This document shows positions 1 through 7,032 of a stretch of DNA of 10,541 nucleotides, piece by piece. Below the pieces are notes generated by a model. That model saw nothing but the letters and a program-made list of their open reading frames with translations. It made no database searches and was not told the DNA's origin. Source of the DNA: an uncultured Oscillibacter sp. (GTDB lineage Bacteria; Bacillota; Clostridia; Oscillospirales; Oscillospiraceae); assembly GCA_910579435.1 (NCBI GenBank), contig CAJTVF010000074.1, forward strand, positions 1 to 10,541, written 5' to 3'. A program made the translations under genes and the position numbers. Each line of letters begins with the position of its first letter. The stretch's first letter is position 1.

Positions 1-438
1 GCTACCGAAGCCGATGCTAGAACCGGCATTTTGATTAACAAAAGTACCAAATATGCAGCCGTCATAGTATTGGCGGCTCACATAGTCAACCGAATCGGCC
101 CGTTTCAGAATAGAATGATACCGCTCCCGCGCTGAAGTGCTCCACCTGTCTGCCTGCCCTTCATGGGGCAGGACACAGCGGAGTTTCAGCGCGGGATTTT
201 TTTCGCGCAGGGACAGGACGATCTCTGCCGCCCAGCAATCTACCCCGTCTGCGCCCCCGGTAAAATACTCTGTCACCCCGGCCCCAGCCAGCGTTGCGAT
301 CTGCTCCGCCAGGGTTTCTTTTAACGCTATGCACCGTGGGTCCGCCTCATTGTCCTTCCAGGGAAACTTATGCGGACGGTGGCCGGTGAAGGCACAGGCA
401 CCACACATCTGTTTCCGAGGGCCGCTTGCCGTTTTCAT
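1..438 (-). CDS. SLOG/DUF1273-like protein, partial (3' end outside the window)
   Basis: The frame is open from an ATG at 438 down to base 1 (146 codons, no stop). Visible motifs are CAFTGHRP near residues 15-22, FTGGADGVD near 62-70 and VLPHEGQ near 91-97. These match the nucleotide-binding Rossmann-like SLOG superfamily (DUF1273/YpsA-like), common on clostridial mobile elements. The biochemical role is unknown; ligand sensing or nucleotide-derivative binding is suggested for the superfamily. AGAGG lies 10 nt before the ATG. The family consensus seems to hold up to YYDGC, near residue 128. The next 18 residues (starting IFGTFVNQ) do not resemble the expected tail, which usually has an RN...LVD segment, so the C-terminus may be replaced or disrupted. 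The gene diverges from the XRE regulator at 587. Confidence 0.75.
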   Translation of the reverse strand, partial: MKTASGPRKQMCGACAFTGHRPHKFPWKDNEADPRCIALKETLAEQIATLAGAGVTEYFTGGADGVDCWAAEIVLSLREKNPALKLRCVLPHEGQADRWSTSARERYHSILKRADSVDYVSRQYYDGCIFGTFVNQNAGSSIGFGS

Positions 439-483
439 TTCATCACATCCTCTGACGAGATATTGAACACAATACCACCACCC

Positions 484-512
484 ATGATAAAGGATATAAT
501 ATCGTGTGTCAA
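484..512 (-). promoter_or_regulatory. Sigma-70-type promoter for the SLOG-like gene
   Basis: On the minus strand, TTGACA (507-512) is a perfect -35. It is followed after exactly 17 nt by TATCAT (484-489), a 5/6 match to the -10. Transcription would start near 477, giving a leader of about 40 nt before the ATG at 438. A weaker plus-strand promoter may overlap it (TTGAAC 463-468, 17 nt, GATAAA 486-491) and could serve the regulator. Confidence 0.65.
493..503. promoter_or_regulatory. Odd palindrome in the SLOG promoter spacer (operator candidate)
   Basis: GATATAATATC is a perfect 5-1-5 palindrome lying between the -35 and -10 of the minus-strand promoter. A dimeric repressor such as the adjacent XRE protein could occlude the promoter here. 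The sequence is AT-rich, so chance is possible. Confidence 0.35.
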
Positions 513-529
513 GAAATACAGAGGATAAA

Positions 530-558
530 ATACCGCATTATAGAAACGGATGCGATAT
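530..558. promoter_or_regulatory. Inverted repeat upstream of the XRE regulator (operator candidate)
   Basis: ATACCGCAT (530-538) and ATGCGATAT (550-558) form a 9-bp inverted repeat with one mismatch. Their centres are 20 bp apart, about two helical turns. It lies 28 bp upstream of the regulator start and overlaps a possible -10 (TACAAT, 558-563). This placement suits autoregulation by an XRE dimer. Assignment to this regulator is inference. Confidence 0.4.
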
Positions 559-586
559 ACAATAAAGCGGAAAGGGGGCTTGCGTG

Positions 587-904
587 ATGTACGAAGAATT
601 TACACAGGACCGTATCGCACAACTGAGAACGCAGCGGGAAGTATCCGCCCGTGATATGTCTCTATCGCTGGGACAAAATAACAGCTATATCAATCAAATC
701 GAAAACAAAAAGGCATTGCCCTCTTTGCAGGGGCTGTTCTATATCTGTGAGTATTTCGGCATCACGCCGCACCAGTTTTTTGACGAGGGTACCGCATATC
801 CCACACAACTGGCAGACCTGATGGACGATTTGAAGAAGCTGGATGTGGAGACACTGGCTCATGTCTCCGCGCTGATAAAGGCGATCACTTCCAAGCGACC
901 ATGA
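587..904 (+). CDS. XRE-family transcriptional regulator
   Basis: This 105-aa protein has a Cro/C1-type helix-turn-helix over roughly residues 8-62. The pattern is RIAQLRTQREVS, then SLGQNNSYINQIENKKALPSL, then the helix-5 region YICEYFGITPHQFF. A short, charged C-terminal tail may be for dimerisation. The frame also allows a GTG at 584, but AAAGGGGG (571-578) gives an 8-nt spacing to the ATG at 587 and only 5 to the GTG, so the ATG is preferred. Such small regulators commonly repress excision or transfer functions on clostridial elements. Here it is divergent from the SLOG-like gene and convergent with the DUF6017 gene. Two palindromes upstream could be its own operators. Confidence 0.88.
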   Translation: MYEEFTQDRIAQLRTQREVSARDMSLSLGQNNSYINQIENKKALPSLQGLFYICEYFGITPHQFFDEGTAYPTQLADLMDDLKKLDVETLAHVSALIKAITSKRP

Positions 905-919
905 CCGCACATGGTTTTT
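898..919 (+). terminator. Short intrinsic terminator after the XRE gene
   Basis: ACCATG (898-903) pairs with CATGGT (910-915) around a 6-nt loop and is followed by a run of T to 919. The stem overlaps the TGA stop of the regulator. It sits where the regulator and the convergent DUF6017 gene meet. The stem is only 6 bp, so strength is uncertain. Confidence 0.45.
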
Positions 920-1850
920 ATGCCGCCTCTCCGCCATAGAGGTCATGGTTGACCTGGGCGGCATAGTGGTTCTCAATGGTGGCCGGGGCGTTATAAAGCA
1001 CGGTCAGCAGGTACTGCTTCATGTTCCGTACATGGGTGGTGTTCTCCCGCAGGCAGTCAAACACGAAGCGGATATGCTCCTGATCCAGCTTCAGCAGCCG
1101 GGACTTCACCACCGCCTGTGGGAAGTCGTTCCCCGCCACCCGAACATTTTTCTTTTTGGAGCAGACCGCCTCCACCATCAGCTCCACCATCTCGTCCAAC
1201 TGCCCAGAGTCATAGGGACGCTCCCGCACGAAATCATCGTAGCCGATGTTCTCCCGGATCAGTCCCCGATAGGCGTCCATCTCGCCCAGACTCATCCCGC
1301 TGTTCCTGTGATCCCTCCTTCCCTTCGCTTCAGGCGGCTGTGCAGGCACAGTTGTGGGAGGCGTGAAAGGGGCGGAAGGGAAAGGAAATGATTCTGTACT
1401 TACTGAGTCAGTATTTACTTTTTCTTTCTTTACTGGGTCTTTATTTATTTGCGTGGTCAAACCCGGCAACGTGGAAACCGTTGACGGATTCTCCGTTGTC
1501 GGGTTTTCCGACAACGGCTGGGCCGATGACGGCCCTTCAGGCAGCGGTTCGTGCGAAGCGGGGTACTCCCGAATGATATACTCGTTGGCACCGAACTTCC
1601 CGGCTTTGTCGGTAGTCTGGCTGCGGTGGATGTACCCGGCTTTTTCCAGCTCCACCACAGCAGCCCGGACGGCGTCCTTGCCCTCCAGGCTGATCCGGGC
1701 GAGGCCGGCCAGGGTATAATCCCAATCTTCCGGGAGACTGAGCATCATGGATAGCAAACCCTTGGCCTTGAAGGAGATCGTTTTGTCCCGCAGGTGGTAG
1801 TTGCTCATGACTGTGTAATTGTTAGTGCGCTCCACACGAAAAACTGCCAT
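918..1850 (-). CDS. Winged-helix replication-initiator-like protein with C-terminal DUF6017
   Basis: The protein is 310 aa. The N-terminal ~100 residues (beginning MAVFRVERTNNYTVMSNYHL) form a helix-turn-helix/winged-helix domain like those of plasmid RepA-N and phage replisome-organizer proteins. Its signature is LSMMLSLPEDWDYTLAGLA, then a helix VRAAVVELEKAGYI. Residues ~100-185 are a Pro/Thr/Ser-rich linker. Residues ~190-310 (from MDAYRGLIRENIGYDDF) match the DUF6017 domain found at the end of these proteins on clostridial elements. AAAGGAG lies 9 nt before the ATG. The gene is last in the conjugation operon, separated from the CHAP gene by a strong hairpin. A role in starting replication of the excised element is inferred from domain type; binding sites are not known. 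Confidence 0.82.
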   Translation of the reverse strand: MAVFRVERTNNYTVMSNYHLRDKTISFKAKGLLSMMLSLPEDWDYTLAGLARISLEGKDAVRAAVVELEKAGYIHRSQTTDKAGKFGANEYIIREYPASHEPLPEGPSSAQPLSENPTTENPSTVSTLPGLTTQINKDPVKKEKVNTDSVSTESFPFPSAPFTPPTTVPAQPPEAKGRRDHRNSGMSLGEMDAYRGLIRENIGYDDFVRERPYDSGQLDEMVELMVEAVCSKKKNVRVAGNDFPQAVVKSRLLKLDQEHIRFVFDCLRENTTHVRNMKQYLLTVLYNAPATIENHYAAQVNHDLYGGEAA

Positions 1851-1875
1851 AGTATTTTACTCCTTTATAATAGTT

Positions 1876-1906
1876 AAGCGGCGGAGAGGCATTTTCTCCG
1901 CCGCTT
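1876..1906 (-). other. Strong intergenic hairpin between the CHAP and DUF6017 genes
   Basis: AAGCGGCGGAGA (1876-1887) and TCTCCGCCGCTT (1895-1906) form a perfect 12-bp stem with a 7-nt loop, about 25 bp upstream of the DUF6017 start. No U-run follows on the minus strand (AACTATTATAAAGG follows), so it does not look like a standard intrinsic terminator. It may instead be an mRNA-stabilising, processing or attenuating structure. Confidence 0.6.
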
Positions 1907-1928
1907 GCGATTGATGGGAATCTGCTGT

Positions 1929-4277
1929 TCAGTTGTAAACAGGGCATCCGTAGCCCCAGATTTCATAATGGCCCACGATGTAGGCGTTCTGGCGGCAGCT
2001 ATCGCCGGAATTGCCCTCCACGGTGTAGACCACTCCATTCTCCACCCGTTCCACGATGCCCACATGGTCAGGCACATCGTCCTGCGGCCCGGAGGAGCCT
2101 TTGTTGTCCCAATCAAAAAATATCAGGTCTCCGGGGCGCGGCTCATAGCTGCCGTCCTGCCACTGTCCCCGATCCTTGAACCAATTAGAGCCGCCTGTGC
2201 AGCCCGCAAATTTGGGGATCACCCCGGCGTCAATGTAGCCGCACTCGTTGGCGCACCAGCTCACAAAGCAGGCGCACCACTCCACCCGGCTGTTGAAGCC
2301 GTACCAGCTCCAGTAGGGCTGGCCGCCCACGTTGCCCACCTGGGACAGCGCCACGGCCACGATCTCGCCGCTGGAGCCGTAGAGGAGGGTATTCCACATC
2401 TCCTGGCTTGCTGCCGTCAGCAGCTCGTCCAGGGCGGCGTTCTGCCGGTCCGTGAACGCATAAAATACCCGCATATCATCTGGGGTCCTGGGTGTGACCG
2501 TGATGGTCAGCACCTTCTCCGTCCAGGCGGCGGTGTCGCCCTCGGCGGGATGCTCTACCTCCGACTCCGCCGTGGTGATCTTGGTCATATCCCAGAACAC
2601 CGCCCGCAGTTTCTCCACTGTATCCGTGTCCAGGACGGACACCTGCGCTCCGTCCGCCCCTCCGGCAGTCTTGGCGGCGAACACCGCAAACACATCCGGC
2701 CAGGAAGGCGGGCCGCCCTGGATCTCCACCCGGTCATAGGTTCCCCCAGTTTGGAGGGCGGACAGCCTGTCCGCGTACTCGCTGTTGATCTGGGCGATCA
2801 CCGCAGTGGGGGACGCCGCGTCCGGGGAGCCTCCGCCGTCCGAGAAGAAGATGCCGAAGGGCGAGGCGATGAGCAGGCCGATCATGCAGATCACCAGCAC
2901 CACCACGAGTACCACCCAGCCCCCGGCAGCGATGGCGGCGATCAACTCCTGCATGGCCGCAATGGCCGCTTTTATCGCCGCCACGGTGGCTTTCGCCGTG
3001 GCCTTGGCGGTGGCCGCCGCCGCTTTTGCTGTGGCACGGGCGGTCTGTACGGCCCGCTGGGTGGCCTTTACGGTGGCCTGGGCGGATCTCTGGGCGGTCT
3101 TGACCGTCTGCTGGGCAGTTTTCGCCGTCCGCTGGGTGGTCTTGATGGCCTTTCTGGAGGAACGCTCCGCTGTTTTGATGGTATGGCGGGCGGTGCGCTC
3201 TGTGGCCTTTCGCCCGGAGCGGGCCGTTTTGATGATCCTATGTCCGCCCTCCCGCACAGGCCGGGTGTCCGGCTCTCCCGGACTTGGCGGCCTGCGCACA
3301 GTCTGGGCCGGTGTGGGCCTGCCCTGCCCACCAGCGTACTTGCGCCGGGACGGAGCGGGAGGGGACGCAGTCTCTTTACCATTTGCCATCCGCTGGCCCT
3401 CCGCCCGCTTCATGGCCGCGGCACGGCCACGCTCCCGAACAAACTCCTGCCTGCCCTGCACAAGCGCCTGGGGCGGCTGTTCCGGCGCAGGCTGACTTTG
3501 AATGCAGGCTTCTCTGGTTTTGATGGCCAATCGGTCAGGTGTTCCCGGCCTATGGCCAGCAGGAAGAGCGGCGTTGCCACCAGAGGGGACGCTGGTGACA
3601 GCATCCCTCGTCTTGATCTTCGGCGGCTCCGCTCTCACCCGTGGAGCCGCCCCTGCATCTGCAGGAATATCATAGACAGCAGTCTCCCGCGTTCTGACCT
3701 GGGGTGGCTCCAATCCAGCCTGCGGCGCAGGCGAAACATCCGGGTGGGGATCATCATGTACAGCGGACTCCTTGGTTTTGATCTGCCTCTGCTTCATCCG
3801 CTCCCCAGGGGGTGGTCCAGCCCTGCCACTATCAGCCCGTCCAGCACCGGCGCCGCCCTCGTTGGCGGAAACCGCTTCCCGCGTCTTGATCCGGGGGCGT
3901 TCCCGTGGGGGCGGCTCATGGGGCGAAGACTGCTCCCCTGGGGCCTCCGGCGATGGCGGATCTGCCGGAGGCTCCTGGGGCGATGGCGGATCAGCGGCGC
4001 GTGTCTCCCCGTCCTGTTCCCGGCCCTTGGCAGACTTTTTCTTCTTCAGAAGAGACTCTATCCCGCGCTGCGCCTGATAGGCCCCACGGGCGGCAGTGTC
4101 CTCGATCCGGTCTCCGCCGTAGTCGCTGGCCTGCCCCCGCTGGGCTGCCTCCCGGAGCTGTCCCCGCAGGCGCTCCGTACCATCATCCAGCCCACGGCGG
4201 ACAATTTCCTTGGGCGCGGCCTTGACTTTTTCCTTTAATTTGCCCTTTACCGTGCGTTTTTCTTTGATTTTTGCGAT
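1929..4277 (-). CDS. CHAP-domain cell-wall hydrolase of conjugative elements (CD1108-like)
   Basis: The frame encodes about 782 aa if initiated at 4277. Order: a basic N-terminus (AKIKEKRTVKGKLKEKVK); a Pro-rich linker with five copies of an [IV][KR]T[KR][ED] motif (near residues 130, 166, 194, 221, 252); an Ala/Lys/Thr-rich repeat region (~348-450, KTAQRT-type units, probably helical); one membrane segment (~453-472, GWVVLVVVLVICMIGLLIAS); an extracellular stretch; and a C-terminal CHAP amidase/peptidase domain (~638-782). Likely catalytic residues are Cys668 in EWCACFVSW, His738 in DHVGIVE and Asn756 in VEGNSGD. The role inferred is local peptidoglycan opening for the mating channel. No ATG, GTG or TTG occurs in frame before codon 161. 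Family-like sequence starts right after GGGAGGTG at an ATC codon (4277; GGAGG spacing 9 nt), so either initiation is at ATC or the start codon is mutated. The first in-frame ATG (3797) has no comparable ribosome site. Confidence 0.85.
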   Translation of the reverse strand: MAKIKEKRTVKGKLKEKVKAAPKEIVRRGLDDGTERLRGQLREAAQRGQASDYGGDRIEDTAARGAYQAQRGIESLLKKKKSAKGREQDGETRAADPPSPQEPPADPPSPEAPGEQSSPHEPPPRERPRIKTREAVSANEGGAGAGRADSGRAGPPPGERMKQRQIKTKESAVHDDPHPDVSPAPQAGLEPPQVRTRETAVYDIPADAGAAPRVRAEPPKIKTRDAVTSVPSGGNAALPAGHRPGTPDRLAIKTREACIQSQPAPEQPPQALVQGRQEFVRERGRAAAMKRAEGQRMANGKETASPPAPSRRKYAGGQGRPTPAQTVRRPPSPGEPDTRPVREGGHRIIKTARSGRKATERTARHTIKTAERSSRKAIKTTQRTAKTAQQTVKTAQRSAQATVKATQRAVQTARATAKAAAATAKATAKATVAAIKAAIAAMQELIAAIAAGGWVVLVVVLVICMIGLLIASPFGIFFSDGGGSPDAASPTAVIAQINSEYADRLSALQTGGTYDRVEIQGGPPSWPDVFAVFAAKTAGGADGAQVSVLDTDTVEKLRAVFWDMTKITTAESEVEHPAEGDTAAWTEKVLTITVTPRTPDDMRVFYAFTDRQNAALDELLTAASQEMWNTLLYGSSGEIVAVALSQVGNVGGQPYWSWYGFNSRVEWCACFVSWCANECGYIDAGVIPKFAGCTGGSNWFKDRGQWQDGSYEPRPGDLIFFDWDNKGSSGPQDDVPDHVGIVERVENGVVYTVEGNSGDSCRQNAYIVGHYEIWGYGCPVYN

Positions 4278-4304
4278 GATTCATCACCTCCCACAACGGA
4301 GAAC

Positions 4305-4324
4305 AGGGCCGCAGACACGGCCCT
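4305..4324 (-). other. Hairpin between virB4 and the CHAP gene
   Basis: AGGGCCG (4305-4311) pairs perfectly with CGGCCCT (4318-4324) around a 6-nt loop. The flanks GGAG and CTCC can extend it past a 3-nt bulge. It lies in the 60-bp gap after the VirB4 stop and before the CHAP ribosome site. No T-run follows in the direction of transcription, so differential expression or RNA stability is more likely than full termination. Confidence 0.45.
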
Positions 4325-4337
4325 CTCCCTGATATTT

Positions 4338-6674
4338 TCACGATGTTCCCTGCTCCGATAAGCGGGTGGACATCAAGCGGTAGAGCCGGTTCTTGGGGAA
4401 ATTGTCCATAAACGGCACGATGGCGCTGCCGCACTTGATGAGGCCGCGCCCGAAGTCCACGTTGGTGATGTAGGAGAGTTGGTTGTCCGAGATGTTCAGC
4501 AGCCGCGCCAGCTCCGCCCGGTCGGTGGCCGCCTGGTTCAGCATGACCAGGAATTCGCTGTTGGCCAGCATGGTCCGGGCGGTATGGGACTGGAGCAAAT
4601 CTTCCACATTCTGGGTGGCACCTGTACACAGTGCCCCGTACTTTCTCACCCGTTTCCACAGGGTAAACAGGAAATTGGCGCTGTATTCGTGCTGGAAAAG
4701 GAGATAAATCTCGTCGATATAGACCCAGGTGTTCCTGCCCAGCGCCCGGTTGCGGATCACACGGTTGAACACGCTGTCCAGCACCACCAGCATACCAACA
4801 GGCAAAAGCTGTTTGCCCAGATCCCGGATGTCGTAGCACAAGATACGGGCGTCTGTGTCCACGTTGGTGGGCTTGGCGAAGGTGTTGAGGCTGCCCTCGG
4901 TGAACAGCTCTATCGCCAGGGCCACGTCCCGCGCCTCCGGCTCAGACTGGCGGAGCAGTTCGGCGTGGAAGTCCTGGAGGGTGGGGGCTTTGCCCTGGTA
5001 GCCGCCCTTGATGTAGCTGTGGTAGACGCTGGCGGTGCAGCGGTCGATGATGGATTTCTCCTTGGCGGACAGCAGCCGGTCCCCCATGAGCTGCTCACAC
5101 AGGGACAGCAGGAACTCGGACTTCAGCACCACCGGGTTCTCGCCGTCACCGTAGCCCTGCTCCATGTCCATAGCGTTGATGTGGTTGGGCGAGGTGGCGG
5201 AGATATTCACCACTTCGCCGCCCAGCCCTTCGATCAGGGGCCGGTACTCGCTTTCCGGGTCGATTACGATGATATCGTCATCGGTGGACAAGGCCAAATT
5301 GACCATCTCCCGCTTGGCGGTGAAGGACTTGCCGGAGCCGGACACACCCAGCACAAAGCCGTTGCCGTTGAGCAGTTCCTTTCGATTGGCAATGATGAGA
5401 TTTTTGGAGATCACGTTCTGCCCGTAGTACACACCGCCCTGATCCCGCACCTCCTGGGCCTTGAAGGGCATGAGGACGGCCAGCGCCTCGGTGGTCAGCG
5501 TCCGCAGGGCATCGATCCGCCGCAGACCCAGGGGCAGGGCGGTCACCAGCCCGTCCGCCTGCTGCCAGTTGAGGGTGGAGAGCTGGCACAGGTGCTTCCG
5601 GGCGGCGGACTGGAGGGCATCCGTGTCGCTGTCCAACTCCTCTTTGCTGTCCGCCAGATGCACCAAGGTCACCACGGCGAACATCATCCGCTGATCGCGG
5701 GTGGTGAGATCGTCCAGCATCTCACTGGTTTCCTTCCGCTGCTGTTCCAGATCGTAGGGGACAACAGCGGAGAAATTGTTGTTGCTGTTCTGCCTGCGCT
5801 GCCAGTTGGTGACGTTCGTCTCGACACCGAGCAGCCGGTTCTGCATCTCCCGGACGGCCTCGTCCGTGGGGACGGGGATCACGTCAATGGACAGCATCAT
5901 GGTGCGGTTCAGGGCCGTCAGCTCGGAGATCATACTGTCCTTGATATAGCTGGCATACTCCTTCAGGAACAGCACCCGGCCAAACTTGTCCCCCATGACA
6001 AAATAGTCCTTCTTGAACTCCAAGCTGTCCGGGCAGATGGAGTCTTTGAAACTGTGGCCCTTCCGCATCAGGTCCCGCAGATCCACATGGAACTCCGTTT
6101 CCTCGCCGGTGCGGTAGAAGTCGTGCAGCACCCGGAGCCGCTCCACCGCGTCCAGCTCCTCGCTGTGGGCGTCCAGGTGGCTGAGGCGGGTGGTCACATC
6201 CGCCGTCACCCGGTCGAAGAAGGTGCGGGCCTCCTCGATGCTCTTGCGGTGGACGGAGAGGGTGATGTACCGCTCCTGCACCACGCTGTTGGATGAGTCG
6301 GTGACCTTGTCCATGAGCATGGCGTTGTACTCCGCCCGGTAGCCGTCCAGGTAATCGTCCTGACGGGGCAGGAGGATCTTCTGCTCGAAGTCCTGGCGGT
6401 TGAGGCGCTTGTTATTGATGGTGAGCTTGGTGGTGGAGCCGGTGTCCAGGGCGTTGAGCAATTCTGAATAGCCCAGGAACATGGACGTTTTATCTTCTTT
6501 TGAAGCAATCGCATAGTTGATATCCGAGAAGCGGATGGTCTTGGAGAATTTGCTCCCGAACTGAAAAATCCCATCCGGCCAGAGGCGGCGGATGGGGATG
6601 GCGTCCTGCACGGACTTGGGGAGGATGAAGCCCTCCCGGTCCTGCTTCAGCGTATTTTGCAAGGTTTTAATCAA
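4338..6674 (-). CDS. virB4: VirB4/TraE-family conjugation ATPase
   Basis: The 778-aa protein is a hexameric-type ATPase that energises type IV secretion at the inner face of the membrane. The start of the family is recognisable (PKSVQDAIPIRRLWPDGIFQ, then SDINYAIASKEDK). The Walker A motif is GVSGSGKS (residues 443-450), followed by IIVIDPESEY (468-477). The Walker B motif is VYIDEIYLLF (651-660). The VirB4 C-terminal motif region follows, with FTLWKRVRKYGALCTGATQNVEDLL. Length is normal for the clostridial family (~780-800 aa), so it appears intact. The start is TTG at 6674, 9 nt after AAAGGAGG; that site lies inside the end of prgI, and the two genes overlap by 8 bp, so translation is probably coupled. 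Confidence 0.95.
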   Translation of the reverse strand: MIKTLQNTLKQDREGFILPKSVQDAIPIRRLWPDGIFQFGSKFSKTIRFSDINYAIASKEDKTSMFLGYSELLNALDTGSTTKLTINNKRLNRQDFEQKILLPRQDDYLDGYRAEYNAMLMDKVTDSSNSVVQERYITLSVHRKSIEEARTFFDRVTADVTTRLSHLDAHSEELDAVERLRVLHDFYRTGEETEFHVDLRDLMRKGHSFKDSICPDSLEFKKDYFVMGDKFGRVLFLKEYASYIKDSMISELTALNRTMMLSIDVIPVPTDEAVREMQNRLLGVETNVTNWQRRQNSNNNFSAVVPYDLEQQRKETSEMLDDLTTRDQRMMFAVVTLVHLADSKEELDSDTDALQSAARKHLCQLSTLNWQQADGLVTALPLGLRRIDALRTLTTEALAVLMPFKAQEVRDQGGVYYGQNVISKNLIIANRKELLNGNGFVLGVSGSGKSFTAKREMVNLALSTDDDIIVIDPESEYRPLIEGLGGEVVNISATSPNHINAMDMEQGYGDGENPVVLKSEFLLSLCEQLMGDRLLSAKEKSIIDRCTASVYHSYIKGGYQGKAPTLQDFHAELLRQSEPEARDVALAIELFTEGSLNTFAKPTNVDTDARILCYDIRDLGKQLLPVGMLVVLDSVFNRVIRNRALGRNTWVYIDEIYLLFQHEYSANFLFTLWKRVRKYGALCTGATQNVEDLLQSHTARTMLANSEFLVMLNQAATDRAELARLLNISDNQLSYITNVDFGRGLIKCGSAIVPFMDNFPKNRLYRLMSTRLSEQGTS

Positions 6675-7020
6675 TCTTCAGTGCCTCCTTTACAGTGGAA
6701 TGCTCCATCGCCTGGGCATACAGATTTTCCGCCCGGAACACCAGTTTTCTGGGGTACAGCAACTCCGAGCGGATGACGGCGAGGAGAAATTTCTCAAAGG
6801 TCATGCCGTTGTAAGTGAAAAAGCCACAGAGGGCGAAGGGGAAGGCGGCCAGGACGCAGATCCAGCCGATCTCCCCGCTGCCCACCACATTGCGCAGGCC
6901 GAAATACAGCCCTACCGCCACCAGCACGGCCAGCAGGGCGAACAGGAACTGCCGCAGGGACAGCCCGAAAAACAGGCTTTCCTGGTAGTCCCGAACTTCT
7001 TTGTTGATGCGGACTTCCAA
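6667..7020 (-). CDS. prgI: PrgI-family conjugation membrane protein
   Basis: This small protein (117 aa from the chosen start) has the family N-terminus MEVRINKEVRDYQESLFFGLS. Two membrane segments follow (about residues 22-45, LRQFLFALLAVLVAVGLYFG, and 50-72, IGWICVLAAFPFALCGFFTY). PrgI proteins sit in the membrane next to VirB4 in Gram-positive type IV secretion. An upstream GTG at 7029 is in frame but abuts AGGAGG. The TTG at 7020 is 8 nt from AGGAGG and gives the usual family start, so it is preferred. The gene begins 12 nt after the stop of the 244-aa gene and overlaps virB4 by 8 bp. Confidence 0.9.
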   Translation of the reverse strand: MEVRINKEVRDYQESLFFGLSLRQFLFALLAVLVAVGLYFGLRNVVGSGEIGWICVLAAFPFALCGFFTYNGMTFEKFLLAVIRSELLYPRKLVFRAENLYAQAMEHSTVKEALKID

Positions 7021-7032
7021 TGAGGCCACCTC

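Noticed and set aside
925..1890. 11-bp inverted repeat (GCCTCTCCGCC at 925-935 and GGCGGAGAGGC at 1880-1890) flanking the DUF6017 gene
   Set aside because: It is short and GC-rich; one copy is coding and the other is part of a hairpin, so chance is the simplest explanation.
1905..4238. A 777-codon open frame on the plus strand opposite the CHAP gene
   Set aside because: The product is low-complexity (Gly/Arg/Leu/Pro/His-rich), has no domain and mirrors the codon bias of the GC-rich minus-strand gene; no ribosome site precedes it.
4479..6296. A 605-codon open frame on the plus strand opposite virB4
   Set aside because: It is antisense to an intact, motif-rich VirB4 and is His/Gly/Gln/Val-rich low-complexity sequence, an expected shadow in GC-rich DNA.
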